Assembly: GCF_963675395.1 (NCBI RefSeq)
Contig: NZ_OY776223.1
Location: forward strand, 310,001 to 374,000
Direction of reading: 5' to 3'
Length of the DNA stretch: 64,000 nucleotides
DNA from: an uncultured Vibrio sp.
GTDB taxonomy: Bacteria; Pseudomonadota; Gammaproteobacteria; Enterobacterales; Vibrionaceae
In this document: piece after piece, positions 54,806 through 64,000 of the stretch
Layout: each line of letters begins with the position of its first letter
Numbering within the stretch: position 1 is the stretch's first letter
Notes under the pieces: model-generated
What the model was told of the DNA's origin: nothing
Seen by the model: only the letters and a program-made list of their open reading frames with translations
Database searches by the model: none
Translations under genes and position numbers: made by a program

Positions 54806-55030
54806 CTCTTTTTCCTTAATTTTGTTGTGAATAACAAATGCTGAATCGATTCAGTTAAAACATACGCCTAAAGAAAAGCAGCCGACAATGCGCAACCAGT
54901 GGCAATGTGATCTTGATAGTATTGCAGTGACATATCGACGTAAAATTTGATTGCTGAATCAACTTCAGCAATATTGCCTCTCATTTTGCAATGCTCAGTC
55001 CAACTTGAAAAAGCCACTCTATTTTGCATA

Positions 55031-55057
55031 AAGAAAAGCCTCGCAAATTGCGAGGCT
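55031..55057 (-). terminator. Terminator after the NUDIX-PAP2 gene
   Basis: AGCCTCGCA (55037-55045) pairs with TGCGAGGCT (55049-55057) around AAT; on the minus strand it is followed by TTTTC. Confidence 0.85.
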
Positions 55058-55087
55058 ATATTATTACTTCTAGCGAGTTAAAGCGCT

Positions 55088-56539
55088 CTATCTGGCTTCT
55101 TGAACTCTTGGTTTTTGACGCTTCTCTTTAGTTAGTTTTCTTACCAGAACCGTGAACAACATCATCAACATTGGGTATTGCAGCGTTGTACACACCAAAG
55201 ACCAAAAGCCGCTATACGATACGATCGTTACCGAATACTGGTACAGTTGCTGAGCCAATACCAAAACCAAAGTAACAAAAACGGTCTGCCGGGTGCTTAT
55301 CTGTACTTGGGAGTTATCGAAAGTTAAAACGATGGCAGATGCCGCCAGCAAAATTGCCAGCCAGTTACCAAAAATGGGTAACGGCCAAAAAACGGAAATC
55401 ACCGCAGTAAATGCCGTCATAGCTAACCACACACCTTTAGAGGTCAGCAACTGATCAACGTTAATCTCCGGGTTTATTTCAAGACGCAAGATGTGCCAAG
55501 CGACCAATATCCCCAATAACGCGCCAAATAACATATCCAATATAAAAGCAGTACCAAGGAAGTATTTAGCCACAACAACCAATAAAGTAATGCCGATGAT
55601 CAGACTGGTAGTGACATTCACGCCAAAGTTGCCTGTTTTCTGAAATAGAAAAGTGAACACACAGCACCACACGGCAATTGGTAAGCTTGGAAAACTAAAA
55701 CCGAAGCTATGCGTAAGCTCTACCACTGGCATATAAACATGTGGTCTTGGTAATGAAAAACCCTGCTGAGCGACAAGTATCATCACTGACGTTGCTGAAA
55801 TCGCAAAAAAGAGTCGAAAAACAAAACGGCTACCAAACCGCATCATCAGGAAGGGGAACAAAAACAGTAAAATAGCTGGACTCGTAAGCTCAAGAATCAA
55901 ATCCGCAGCCTGATAAGCCGTCTGAAAACTGCTTTCAGAGAGTGAGCTGACCCAGCTTTGTAACCCCATCATCCAATCCAATTCGACCTGACGAAACGAT
56001 GGTGCTAACTCTATTAAATGATGAATATAATGAACAGGTTGATACGTCGCATCATCAAAATAGCGAACAACCGTTTGCCACTGCATTGGGTAACGATACG
56101 TAGAGGCGGAAAGCAGTTCAGGTGCCAATAACATTGCTGACGCTATTTCTACGCCGTAATGAGGGGCAAACCAAATTGGCAGTTCGTTCCCCCCCATTGA
56201 GTTGAGCATTGAGAAAGAAATGACCTCTGAATCCGATACACAATCAAAAAAAACGGCAGTATCGGTGCGGCCTAGCTCTTTGCCTACCGTTACAACTAGC
56301 CCAGTTTCTTCCCAGGTTTCCCTTTGAGCTGCAACTCTTGGAGATTCACCTGGAACTATCGTCCCACCGGGCAATGAAATTCGGTTGGTTAGAATCTCGT
56401 GGACCAGTACCAGTTTGTCATCTGCGCGGACAACACATAGCGCACCTTTTACTTGCTCTGTAGGCGACGTGGCAACAGTAGCAGGTGAAATCCCCAACAA
56501 CACGGAGTAAAGAGTGAGGAAAAATAACGGTCTCAACAC
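55088..56539 (-). CDS. NUDIX hydrolase fused to a degenerate PAP2 membrane domain
   Basis: The 483-residue product starts with a signal-like helix (MLRPLFFLTLYSVLLG). A NUDIX domain follows whose box is intact: G59, five residues, E65, seven residues, R73-E74-T-W-E77-E78-T-G-L. From about residue 215 come some ten membrane helices with the layout of a PAP2 phosphatase. The three PAP2 motifs are eroded: QQGFSLPRP where K-x6-RP is expected (about 260), FPSLP where PSGH is expected (about 285), and AKYFLGTAFILD where SR-x5-H-x3-D is expected (about 323). The NUDIX part probably acts outside the cytoplasm on a diphosphate; the PAP2 part may only bind lipid or anchor. It is a single-gene unit. Confidence 0.82.
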   Translation of the reverse strand: MLRPLFFLTLYSVLLGISPATVATSPTEQVKGALCVVRADDKLVLVHEILTNRISLPGGTIVPGESPRVAAQRETWEETGLVVTVGKELGRTDTAVFFDCVSDSEVISFSMLNSMGGNELPIWFAPHYGVEIASAMLLAPELLSASTYRYPMQWQTVVRYFDDATYQPVHYIHHLIELAPSFRQVELDWMMGLQSWVSSLSESSFQTAYQAADLILELTSPAILLFLFPFLMMRFGSRFVFRLFFAISATSVMILVAQQGFSLPRPHVYMPVVELTHSFGFSFPSLPIAVWCCVFTFLFQKTGNFGVNVTTSLIIGITLLVVVAKYFLGTAFILDMLFGALLGILVAWHILRLEINPEINVDQLLTSKGVWLAMTAFTAVISVFWPLPIFGNWLAILLAASAIVLTFDNSQVQISTRQTVFVTLVLVLAQQLYQYSVTIVSYSGFWSLVCTTLQYPMLMMLFTVLVRKLTKEKRQKPRVQEAR

Positions 56540-56872
56540 AAAATATAACCTTTAATAATAACCGACGAATGAAAGGCGGCAATACTGATAGAATTTGAAG
56601 AAAACTAAGTGGTGCCTAATGCGTATGATACATAAGACCGGGTAAGTTAGAGATAAAAACTTCGTACAACCCTGACACCCACCGGACATAATGCACAATC
56701 GTGGTGGCGATTTTGACAGTTATATAAGGTTAGTGTCAGGAAAATTCACCGACCTTGTTTAAATTCTCAGTTCTGACACTGAAATTAAAAACTTCTGTTC
56801 GAAAAAATAGCTAGCGGCATAAGTCAAGAGTTAATCGTCGACTTTGCTGTGTGATTGGTTGCACAGGTTTTC
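56540..56872. other. Intergenic region upstream of the NUDIX-PAP2 gene
   Basis: No gene is seen. CTGACAC occurs at 56672-56678 and 56773-56779, and its complement GTGTCAG at 56733-56739; the last two form a 7-bp stem with a long loop. The role is unknown. Confidence 0.4.
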
Positions 56873-57361
56873 TTACTTACTAAGTGTTGATAGTGGCTTT
56901 CTTAGACAATGAATGTGGTGACCAAAGCCTTGCTTCTCGTAAAGCGCCAACGCTTGTTGATTAAAGTTCCACACTTCAACAAACATCTGTTTCGCACCAT
57001 AATTAATGAAAGTGGATTCAATTTTATCAAGTAGTGCTCTCGCTACCCCTTGCTTTCTGTATTCAGGCAACACATACAATTCATCAACACTGCCCATCAT
57101 GACGGGCTTACTGACAACAGAGATGAGTTCACAAAAGTGTCCAGAAACAAACCCTATGATGTCATCGTCTATTGATGCGATATAAACCAAACACTCTGGG
57201 TTATCGATATAACGGCCAATACTTTTTTCTTGTTCAATTTCTTCTGCGGTTTTAAACAGTTCCGGTGACTGAACATGATGCTCATCGTGTAAGTCGAACA
57301 TAAGGTCATTAAGAATAGCGATATCGTCAAAACACGCAGATTTGATTACAAATGCACTCAT
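56873..57361 (-). CDS. GNAT family N-acetyltransferase
   Basis: A 162-residue product with GNAT motifs. The core strand is CLVYIASIDDDIIGFVSG, followed by SVDELYVLPEYRKQGVARAL (motif A, acetyl-CoA pyrophosphate loop near 105) and VEVWNFNQQALALYEKQGF (motif B, near 135). The substrate cannot be told from sequence. The open frame extends to 57445, but the ATG at 57361 (MSAFVIKSACFDD) begins the conserved fold, and the extension is not domain-like. The ribosome site is weak. It is transcribed in the same direction as the prp operon but lies after its terminator. Confidence 0.82.
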   Translation of the reverse strand: MSAFVIKSACFDDIAILNDLMFDLHDEHHVQSPELFKTAEEIEQEKSIGRYIDNPECLVYIASIDDDIIGFVSGHFCELISVVSKPVMMGSVDELYVLPEYRKQGVARALLDKIESTFINYGAKQMFVEVWNFNQQALALYEKQGFGHHIHCLRKPLSTLSK

Positions 57362-57492
57362 AAAAAGTTTACCAAAAATTGAACCTTTGTAGTTTGTGAC
57401 CAAAGTGAAAGGATGGCAAGTAGGTAGGTTCAATAAAATAACCATTCGATTATTCTTGCTGCAAATAGAGTGAGATTGACCAGCTCACTAGC

Positions 57493-57523
57493 AGAAAAAA
57501 GCCCCTGCTGGTATTGCAGGGGC
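57493..57523 (-). terminator. Terminator of the prp operon
   Basis: GCCCCTGC (57501-57508) pairs with GCAGGGGC (57516-57523); on the minus strand a six-T run follows. Confidence 0.92.
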
Positions 57524-57551
57524 AAACATTAAACAAGAAACAGATTAAATT

Positions 57552-59429
57552 TTATCGGCGAAGTACACGTTCGATTTCACTTAAGCTCGTTGGGTCATCA
57601 ATGGTCGATGGAACCGTGTATTTCTCACCATCGGCAATTTGACGAATGGTTCTACGCAGGATTTTACCTGAACGTGTTTTCGGTAAGCGATCAACAACCA
57701 GTGCGTGTTTAAAACAAGCTACCGCGCCGATCTCGCTGCGTACTTTCCCGACCAATTCACCTTCGAGATCCAACTCATCCACTTTGACGCCGTCTTTTAG
57801 TACCACAAAGCCCAGTGGGAGCTGCCCTTTCAAGTCGTCATGGATACCAACAACCGCACACTCTGCAATTGCAGGGTGGCCACCAACGATCTCTTCCATC
57901 TCACCAGTAGACAGGCGGTGGCCAGCAACGTTAATCACATCATCAATACGTCCCATGATGAACAGGTAGCCATCTTCGTCGAGATAACCACCGTCACCCG
58001 ACACATAGTAGCCTGGGAACTGGCTAAGATAACCCGTATCAAAACGGTCATGGTTACGCCATACGGTTGGTAAGCAGCTTGGCGGTAATGGACGTTTTAG
58101 CGCAACAAAACCTTGCTGGTTGGCTTTCACTGGCTCACCAAGTTCATCAAGAATTTCAACTTGATAACCTGGAATTGGCTTGGTCGACGAGCCGGCTTTT
58201 ACAGGCAACATTTCAATGCCCGTTGGGTTACCCGCAATAGCCCAACCCGTTTCTGTTTGCCACCAATGGTCGATAACCGGTTTATCGGCTTTGCTCTGCA
58301 CCCATTCCAGTGTAGGCGGATCGAGACGCTCACCAGCCATAAAGATGGTTTTTAAGTTAGACAGATCGTACTGCTTTAAGAACTCACCTTCCGGGTCTTC
58401 TTTCTTAATCGCGCGGAACGCGGTAGGTGCGGAGAATAATGCATCCACTTTATACTCATCACAAACTCGCCAGAATGCACCCGGATTCGGTGTTCTAACC
58501 GGTTTGCCTTCAAACAGTATCGTCGTACAGCCATGAATCAGCGGCGCGTAAACAATGTAAGAGTGCCCTACTACCCAGCCAACATCGGATGCCGCCCAGA
58601 ACACCCCACCTTGTGGAATATTATAGATTGCATTCATTGAGTACTTCAGTGCGACAGCATGACCACCGTTATCACGTACCACCCCTTTCGGTTTACCGGT
58701 TGTACCTGAGGTATAAAGGATATAAAGCGGGTCGGTCGCTAACACAGGAACACAAGCGTGTGGCAATGCCTGGCTGTATTCTTGTTGCCAATCCAGATCT
58801 CTTTCCTGATTCAGCTCGGCTTCACATTCTGGACGCTGGAAAACAAACACTTTCTCAGGCTTCCAACGGCTATCCATAATGGCTTTATCCACCATTGGTT
58901 TGTACGGAATGATTTTGTTGATTTCGATACCACACGACGCCGTCATGATGACTTTCGGCTCGGCATCTTCAATACGCACTGCCAGCTCATTTGGCGCAAA
59001 GCCACCAAACACCACGGAGTGAATCGCACCTAAACGTGCACACGCAAGCATCGCCATGGCAGCTTCTGGGATCATCGGCATGTAAATAACGACTCGGTCG
59101 CCTTTTTCAACACCTTGAGCAGACAGCATACCGGCAATTTTCGCTACTTGGTCGCGCAGCTCATTGTAGGTATAGGTCTTTTTATTCCCCGTCACTGGCG
59201 AGTCATAAATAATGGCGGCGTTTTCACCTCGACCTTGTTCACAATGGTAATCCAATGCCAGCCAAGATGTGTTCATCACGCCATCCGGAAACCAACGCTC
59301 GATACCGTTTTCATCGGCTTTCAAGATGGTGTTTGGAGACTCAAACCAGTCGATGTTCTCCGCCTGAGCGCGCCAAAAACTCTCCGGTTCGTTTTTCGCC
59401 CATAAGTATTCTTTTTCGTATGAAGACAT
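57552..59429 (-). CDS. prpE: Propionate--CoA ligase PrpE
   Basis: PrpE activates propionate to propionyl-CoA for the 2-methylcitrate cycle. The 625-residue product is an acyl-CoA synthetase with the AMP-binding motif ILYTSGTTGKPKGVV near 250. It also shows DHWWQTETGWAI near 400, YVSGDGGYLDEDGYLFIMGR near 480 and the catalytic lysine in KTRSGKILRR near the C-terminus. The start is the ATG at 59429 (MSSYEKEYLW) with GGAGGAAG seven bases before it; the longer open frame has no ribosome site. It is the last gene of the prpC-acnD-prpF-prpE run, 57 bp after prpF. Confidence 0.95.
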   Translation of the reverse strand: MSSYEKEYLWAKNEPESFWRAQAENIDWFESPNTILKADENGIERWFPDGVMNTSWLALDYHCEQGRGENAAIIYDSPVTGNKKTYTYNELRDQVAKIAGMLSAQGVEKGDRVVIYMPMIPEAAMAMLACARLGAIHSVVFGGFAPNELAVRIEDAEPKVIMTASCGIEINKIIPYKPMVDKAIMDSRWKPEKVFVFQRPECEAELNQERDLDWQQEYSQALPHACVPVLATDPLYILYTSGTTGKPKGVVRDNGGHAVALKYSMNAIYNIPQGGVFWAASDVGWVVGHSYIVYAPLIHGCTTILFEGKPVRTPNPGAFWRVCDEYKVDALFSAPTAFRAIKKEDPEGEFLKQYDLSNLKTIFMAGERLDPPTLEWVQSKADKPVIDHWWQTETGWAIAGNPTGIEMLPVKAGSSTKPIPGYQVEILDELGEPVKANQQGFVALKRPLPPSCLPTVWRNHDRFDTGYLSQFPGYYVSGDGGYLDEDGYLFIMGRIDDVINVAGHRLSTGEMEEIVGGHPAIAECAVVGIHDDLKGQLPLGFVVLKDGVKVDELDLEGELVGKVRSEIGAVACFKHALVVDRLPKTRSGKILRRTIRQIADGEKYTVPSTIDDPTSLSEIERVLRR

Positions 59430-59486
59430 ATTGCTTCCTCCAGTATGTCCTGATATTGCTCTCGTTCTATTCAAAGACCATTCTTT

Positions 59487-60683
59487 TCATTCAAAGACAT
59501 TGAAGGGTACACGCACAAATCCCTCCATCAGTATTCTCGCACTTCGGCTCATGATGGCTTTTTGTACCACCCAGCCTTGTTCGGTTTGCTTCGCTTGTGC
59601 CCCAACCTTTAACGTTCCTGACGGGTGGCCAAAAGTCACCGACTCTTTTTCGCCGCCACCAGCCGCCAGATTCACCAACGTTCCTGGCACACACGCTGCG
59701 GATGCAATAGCAACGGCTGCTGTTCCCATCATTGCGTGGTGCAGTTTGCCCATAGACAACGCACGAACCAACACATCGATATCGTTGTCGTTTACCGACT
59801 TACCACTGGAAGACAGGTAACTTTTTGGCTTGGATACAAACGCAATCTTAGGGGTGTGCTGTCGTGTCTGAGCTTCTTCTAGTTCAGAAATCAGACCCAT
59901 TTTTAACGCGCCATGCGCACGGATCGATTCAAACATTGCCAATGCAGCGTCATCGTTGTTGATATCATCTTGTAGCTCAGTGCCCTGATATCCAATCGAC
60001 TCAGCATCAATGAAAATGGTTGGAATGCCCGCATTTATAAAAGTGGCATTGAAGGTGCCCACATCAGGCACCACCAAATCATCAACTAAGTTTCCGGTTG
60101 GGAACATGCTTCCCTCACCGTCAGCAGGGTCAACGAAGTCCACTTGAATCTCTGCGGCTGGGAACGTCACACCATCGAGCTCAAACTCGCCGGTTTCTTG
60201 CACGAAACCATTCACAATCGGTACGTGAATCAAGATCGTTTTGCTGATATTCACCTGCCAAACGCGCACCGTCACGATGCCATTTTCAGGAATGCGATCT
60301 TGTGGAATCAGGCCAGCATGAATGGCGAAAGGACCCACTGCGGCAGACAAATTGCCGCAGTTACCACTCCAGTCGACAAAAGGCTTATCGATCGACACTT
60401 GGCCAAACAAGTAGTCAACATCATGATCGTCTTGGCTGCTGCGCGAAACAATCACCGTTTTACTGGTGCTTGAAGTCGCGCCGCCCATACCATCGATTTG
60501 CTTCGCGTACGGATCCGGGCTACCGATAACACGCAGCAACAGTTTGTCACGCGCGACTCCAGCCACTTGCGCTTCTTGAGGCAAATCTTCGAGGTTGAAA
60601 AACACCCCTTTACTCGTGCCGCCACGCATATACGTCGCCGGCACTTTGATTTGGCTCATTTGATTCGGAGTATTGTTGTCCAT
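59487..60683 (-). CDS. prpF: 2-methylaconitate cis-trans isomerase PrpF
   Basis: PrpF isomerises trans-2-methylaconitate from AcnD to the cis form so that aconitase can complete the cycle. The 398-residue product shows the diagnostic N-terminus PATYMRGGTSKGVFF, with SPDPYAKQIDGMGGATSSTSK and DWSGNCGNLSAAVGPFAI. These match the diaminopimelate-epimerase-like fold of the family. The ATG at 60683 has AAGGAG five bases before it; an upstream in-frame GTG overlaps that site and is rejected. It lies 9 bp after acnD on the same strand. Confidence 0.95.
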   Translation of the reverse strand: MDNNTPNQMSQIKVPATYMRGGTSKGVFFNLEDLPQEAQVAGVARDKLLLRVIGSPDPYAKQIDGMGGATSSTSKTVIVSRSSQDDHDVDYLFGQVSIDKPFVDWSGNCGNLSAAVGPFAIHAGLIPQDRIPENGIVTVRVWQVNISKTILIHVPIVNGFVQETGEFELDGVTFPAAEIQVDFVDPADGEGSMFPTGNLVDDLVVPDVGTFNATFINAGIPTIFIDAESIGYQGTELQDDINNDDAALAMFESIRAHGALKMGLISELEEAQTRQHTPKIAFVSKPKSYLSSSGKSVNDNDIDVLVRALSMGKLHHAMMGTAAVAIASAACVPGTLVNLAAGGGEKESVTFGHPSGTLKVGAQAKQTEQGWVVQKAIMSRSARILMEGFVRVPFNVFE

Positions 60684-60692
60684 AACCACTCC

Positions 60693-63284
60693 TTATTGCG
60701 CCAAGAAATCTTGCGCGAAACGCTGTAATACACCACCTGCGTTGTACACGTGAACTTCGTCAGCGGTATCTAAGCGACAGGTAACTGGAACATCGACTTT
60801 TTCGCCGTTGCTGCGTGTGATAACCAGGGCTAAATCAGCGCCTGGCTTAATCTCGCCAACGACGTCGTAAAGCTCAGTACCATCCAGTTCTAACGTGTTG
60901 CGGTTAACACCTGGTTTGAATTGCAGTGGTAATACGCCCATACCAACCAAGTTAGTGCGGTGAATACGCTCAAAGCCTTCAGCAACGATTGCTTCTACAC
61001 CAGCTAATCGAACGCCTTTCGCTGCCCAATCACGAGATGACCCCTGACCGTAATCCGCGCCAGCTACCACAATCAGTGGTTGCTTACGATTCATGTAAGT
61101 TTCAATCGCTTCCCACATGCGAACCACCTGACCTTCTGGCTCGATTCGAGCTAGAGAACCCTGTACCACTTCGCCGTTTTCTTTCACCATTTCGTTGAAC
61201 AGTTTCGGGTTAGCAAAGGTCGCACGTTGCGCCGTTAAGTGGTCGCCACGGTGTGTCGCGTAAGAGTTAAAGTCCTCTTCTGGCACACCCATTTTCGCCA
61301 GGTATTCACCTGCCGCACTGCTCGCCATGATCGCGTTCGATGGCGATAAGTGGTCAGTCGTAATGTTGTCACCCAGAACCGCTAAAGGACGCATGCCAGA
61401 CAGCGTTCTTTCACCAGCCAGTGCACCCTCCCAGTAAGGAGGACGACGGATGTAAGTACTCATCGGACGCCAATCGTATAGCGGATTCGAGTTTTGTGCC
61501 GCGTCATCCAGTTTGAACATCTGGATGTAAACTTGGTTAAACTGCTCTGGTTTAACGTGTTTACCAACTACCGCATCGATCTCTTCGTCGCTTGGCCACA
61601 AATCATTTAAGTAAATTGGTTTGCCGTTTTGGTCAGTACCCAGTGCATCACGCTCGATATCAAAACGAATCGTACCCGCTAGCGCATAAGCAACAACCAA
61701 TGGTGGTGAAGCCAAGAAAGCTTGCTTCGCGTAAGGGTGGATCCGGCCATCAAAGTTACGGTTACCCGAAAGTACCGCTGTCGCGTACAAATCGCGATCG
61801 ATGATCTCTTGTTGAATTTTTGGATCCAACGCACCGCTCATACCGTTACAAGTCGTACATGCGTAACCGACGATACCAAAGCCAAGCTTCTCTAGCTCTG
61901 GTAGTAAGCCCGCTTCTTCCAAGTAAAGACGCGCAACTTTAGAACCCGGAGCAAATGATGACTTCACCCAAGGTTTACGCACAAGGCCAAGTTCGTTGGC
62001 TTTCTTCGCGACAAGGCCAGCAGCAACAACGTTTCGTGGGTTACTGGTGTTAGTACACGATGTAATCGCAGCGATGATCACCGCGCCATCTGGCAATTCG
62101 CCCTCTTTCTCTTCCCATGCACCGGAAATACCACGTTGTGCCAGCTCAGAAGTAGGCAAACGACGGTGAGGGTTTGAAGGACCAGCCATATTACGGCTTA
62201 CTGATGACAGATCGAACTCTAGTACGCGCTCGTAAACCGCGGTATCAAGATCATCCGCCCAAAGACCAGTTTGTTTCGCGTATTTCTCTACCAGGTCGAC
62301 TTGCTGTTCATCACGACCTGTCAGTTTCAAGTAGTTTATGGTCTGTTCATCAATGTAGAACATACCCGCTGTTGCACCGTATTCTGGTGTCATGTTGGAG
62401 ATAGTTGCGCGGTCACCAATAGTCAGGTCTCTTGCACCTTCACCAAAGAATTCCAAGTAAGAAGAGACAACGCGCTCGTTACGTAGGAACTCAGTAATCG
62501 CGAGAACGATATCCGTTGCGGTAATGCCCGGCTGACGTTTCCCCGTCAATTTTACACCCACAATATCCGGCAGACGCATCATCGATGGTCGGCCAAGCAT
62601 CACGGTTTCAGCTTCCAGACCACCAACGCCAATCGCGATAACACCAAGTGAATCCACGTGAGGAGTATGACTGTCAGTTCCTACACAAGTATCTGGGTAG
62701 GCAATGCCCTGCTTCGCTTGCACTACTGGAGACATTTTTTCCAGGTTGATTTGGTGCATGATGCCGTTACCAGCCGGAATCACACTGACGTTTTTAAATG
62801 CGGTTTTACACCACTCGATAAAGTGGAATCGGTCTTCATTACGACGCTCTTCAATCGCGCGGTTTTTCTCAAATGCATCTGGCTCAAACCCTGCGTGTTC
62901 TACCGCAAGTGAGTGGTCAACAATAAGCTGTGTTTCAACCACAGGGTTAACTTTTGACGGGTCACCGCCTTGATCTGCGATTGCATCACGTAAGCCAGCT
63001 AAGTCAACCAGTGCCGTCTGACCGAGAATATCATGACAAACAACACGTGCAGGATACCAGGGAAAATCGAGATCGCGCTTGCGTTCGATTAACTGTTTGA
63101 GGCTATCGGTTAGCGTATTGGGGTCACAGCGGCGTACCAGTTGCTCTGCAAGAACGCGTGAAGTGTAAGGGAGCGTTTCATAGGCTCCAGGAGAGATAGT
63201 ATTTACGGCTTCGCGGGCATCAAAGTAATCAAGTTGAGTCCCCGGAAGCGACTTACGATATTGGGTATTAATAGTAGTGCTCAT
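60693..63284 (-). CDS. acnD: Fe/S-dependent 2-methylisocitrate dehydratase AcnD
   Basis: AcnD dehydrates 2-methylcitrate in the methylcitrate cycle and replaces PrpD in organisms that also carry PrpF. The 863-residue product is an aconitase-superfamily protein. The three cluster cysteines are visible (AAITSCTNTSNP near 410; YACTTCNGMSGAL near 480), as are GTDSHTPHVDSLGV near 205 and GADYGQGSSRDWAAKG near 740. Presence of prpF directly downstream supports AcnD rather than a housekeeping AcnA. GGAAGC precedes the ATG. It follows prpC after a 191-bp gap containing a hairpin. Confidence 0.95.
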   Translation of the reverse strand: MSTTINTQYRKSLPGTQLDYFDAREAVNTISPGAYETLPYTSRVLAEQLVRRCDPNTLTDSLKQLIERKRDLDFPWYPARVVCHDILGQTALVDLAGLRDAIADQGGDPSKVNPVVETQLIVDHSLAVEHAGFEPDAFEKNRAIEERRNEDRFHFIEWCKTAFKNVSVIPAGNGIMHQINLEKMSPVVQAKQGIAYPDTCVGTDSHTPHVDSLGVIAIGVGGLEAETVMLGRPSMMRLPDIVGVKLTGKRQPGITATDIVLAITEFLRNERVVSSYLEFFGEGARDLTIGDRATISNMTPEYGATAGMFYIDEQTINYLKLTGRDEQQVDLVEKYAKQTGLWADDLDTAVYERVLEFDLSSVSRNMAGPSNPHRRLPTSELAQRGISGAWEEKEGELPDGAVIIAAITSCTNTSNPRNVVAAGLVAKKANELGLVRKPWVKSSFAPGSKVARLYLEEAGLLPELEKLGFGIVGYACTTCNGMSGALDPKIQQEIIDRDLYATAVLSGNRNFDGRIHPYAKQAFLASPPLVVAYALAGTIRFDIERDALGTDQNGKPIYLNDLWPSDEEIDAVVGKHVKPEQFNQVYIQMFKLDDAAQNSNPLYDWRPMSTYIRRPPYWEGALAGERTLSGMRPLAVLGDNITTDHLSPSNAIMASSAAGEYLAKMGVPEEDFNSYATHRGDHLTAQRATFANPKLFNEMVKENGEVVQGSLARIEPEGQVVRMWEAIETYMNRKQPLIVVAGADYGQGSSRDWAAKGVRLAGVEAIVAEGFERIHRTNLVGMGVLPLQFKPGVNRNTLELDGTELYDVVGEIKPGADLALVITRSNGEKVDVPVTCRLDTADEVHVYNAGGVLQRFAQDFLAQ

Positions 63285-63428
63285 GGTTTGCTTCCATTCA
63301 ATCTGTACATCTTGGCCTTCTCCCCATCACTCTAGAAACGTTACTCTAGAAAAGTTGTTTGGCGACTTGATTGGAGAACTGTTTTTGAGATGTAGTAGTC
63401 GTTCTAGTCACCTTAGTGATGAGAAATA

Positions 63429-63468
63429 CTCCTTCCCCCATGTGGAGAGAATCGCATAGAGGAAGGAG
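63429..63468 (-). promoter_or_regulatory. Hairpin between prpC and acnD
   Basis: CTCCTTCC (63429-63436) and GGAAGGAG (63461-63468) form an 8-bp perfect stem with a 24-base loop and no T-run. It lies 7 bp past the prpC stop and could be an mRNA processing or stabilising structure. Confidence 0.4.
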
Positions 63469-63475
63469 CTACGCG

Positions 63476-64000
63476 CTAGCGTTTTTCGATAGGCATCCAT
63501 TCCTGATGCTCTGGACCTGTGTAATCTGCGCTTGGACGAATAATACGGTTATTCGCGCGCTGCTCATACACGTGTGCAGCCCAACCAGTCAAACGGCTCA
63601 TCACGAAAATCGGAGTGAACAGTTTGGTCGGAATGTCCATAAAGTGGTATGCCGATGCATGGAAGAAGTCAGCATTACAGAACAGACCTTTCTCACGCTT
63701 CATCACCGATTCAACACGCTCAGATACCGCATATAGGTGTGTGTCACCCACTTGCTTAGACAGCTCTTCAGACCAACGCTTGATCAATGCGTTGCGAGGG
63801 TCGCTTTCACGGTAAATCGCATGACCAAAGCCCATGATCTTGTCTTTGTTGGCCAGCATTTGCATGATGTTCGCTTCTGCTTCATCCGGCGTCTGCCAAT
63901 CTTCAATCATTTCCATCGCGGCTTCGTTTGCGCCGCCGTGAAGTGGACCACGAAGCGTACCGATTGCCGCAGTAATACAAGAGTGGATGTCTGATAATGT
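63476..64000 (-). CDS. prpC: 2-methylcitrate synthase PrpC, C-terminal part; continues off the right edge
   Basis: The last 174 codons of a minus-strand gene are open to the window edge. The product shows citrate-synthase signatures: GPLHGGANEAAMEMIEDW (histidine of the active site), KDKIMGFGHAIYRESDPR (second catalytic histidine), and TPIFVMSRLTGWAAHVYEQR (catalytic aspartate/arginine region). The context, upstream of acnD-prpF-prpE on the same strand, identifies it as the methylcitrate synthase, which condenses propionyl-CoA with oxaloacetate, rather than GltA. The internal ATG at 63916 is not the start. Confidence 0.93.
   Translation of the reverse strand, partial: TLSDIHSCITAAIGTLRGPLHGGANEAAMEMIEDWQTPDEAEANIMQMLANKDKIMGFGHAIYRESDPRNALIKRWSEELSKQVGDTHLYAVSERVESVMKREKGLFCNADFFHASAYHFMDIPTKLFTPIFVMSRLTGWAAHVYEQRANNRIIRPSADYTGPEHQEWMPIEKR

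Overview
The window looks like chromosomal DNA of a Vibrio-type gammaproteobacterium. This rests on gene content and order seen in the sequence: blocks known from Escherichia coli and Vibrio are kept, including rlmL-zapC-pyrD, the msrC(yebR)-proQ-prc block next to letA-letB-rsmF, yccA-tusE-acyP-rlmI, and a propionate operon of the acnD/prpF type. Base composition is moderate, genes are dense, most transcription units end in clear hairpin terminators, and there is no phage, plasmid, CRISPR array, rRNA or tRNA. The species cannot be fixed by eye.

Layout. 1-15.8 kb, mostly minus strand: 5' part of rlmL (23S rRNA methylation), zapC (Z-ring), pyrD (pyrimidines), a giant NAD-glutamate dehydrogenase, a small DUF2835 gene, pepN, an exported unknown protein, prc, proQ and msrC. 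15.8-23.3 kb, plus strand: a homodimer-type ABC exporter, the envelope lipid-transport pair letA-letB, and rsmF. 23.6-29.5 kb: a CvfB-like S1 protein, an unknown membrane protein, a DUF4442 protein, tryptophan-type DAHP synthase (aroH), yajQ, and a siroheme-type dehydrogenase with a vestigial methylase tail. 30-34.3 kb: a four-gene amino-acid ABC importer (aapJQMP). 34.6-37.9 kb: yccA, tusE, acyP, rlmI.

37.9-50.9 kb is the surface and biofilm section. A giant RTX adhesin of about 2,650 residues is transcribed leftward. It has an N-terminal retention module with a TAAG site, two 125-residue repeats, ten nearly identical 135-residue repeats, a von Willebrand A domain and RTX repeats. It lies back to back with a TolC-family outer membrane protein and an OmpA-family lipoprotein. 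A DUF2750 protein and a TPR/GGDEF membrane protein with a variant SGEEF active site follow. Together these suggest a type I secreted, c-di-GMP-linked adhesin system whose ABC transporter, membrane fusion protein and LapD/LapG-like parts lie outside the window.

50.9-64 kb: queC-queE (queuosine), yidA, a periplasmic DUF4432 protein, a NUDIX protein fused to an apparently dead PAP2 domain, a GNAT acetyltransferase, and the minus-strand 2-methylcitrate operon prpC(partial)-acnD-prpF-prpE.

The most striking structure outside genes is a family of four MITE-like elements of about 205 bp (near 8.6, 21.6, 35.4 and 53.4 kb). One of them sits in the loop of a terminator hairpin and appears to have duplicated the 8-base loop. 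Other signals include a start codon enclosed in a hairpin at letA and a possible start-site-switch hairpin at pyrD.
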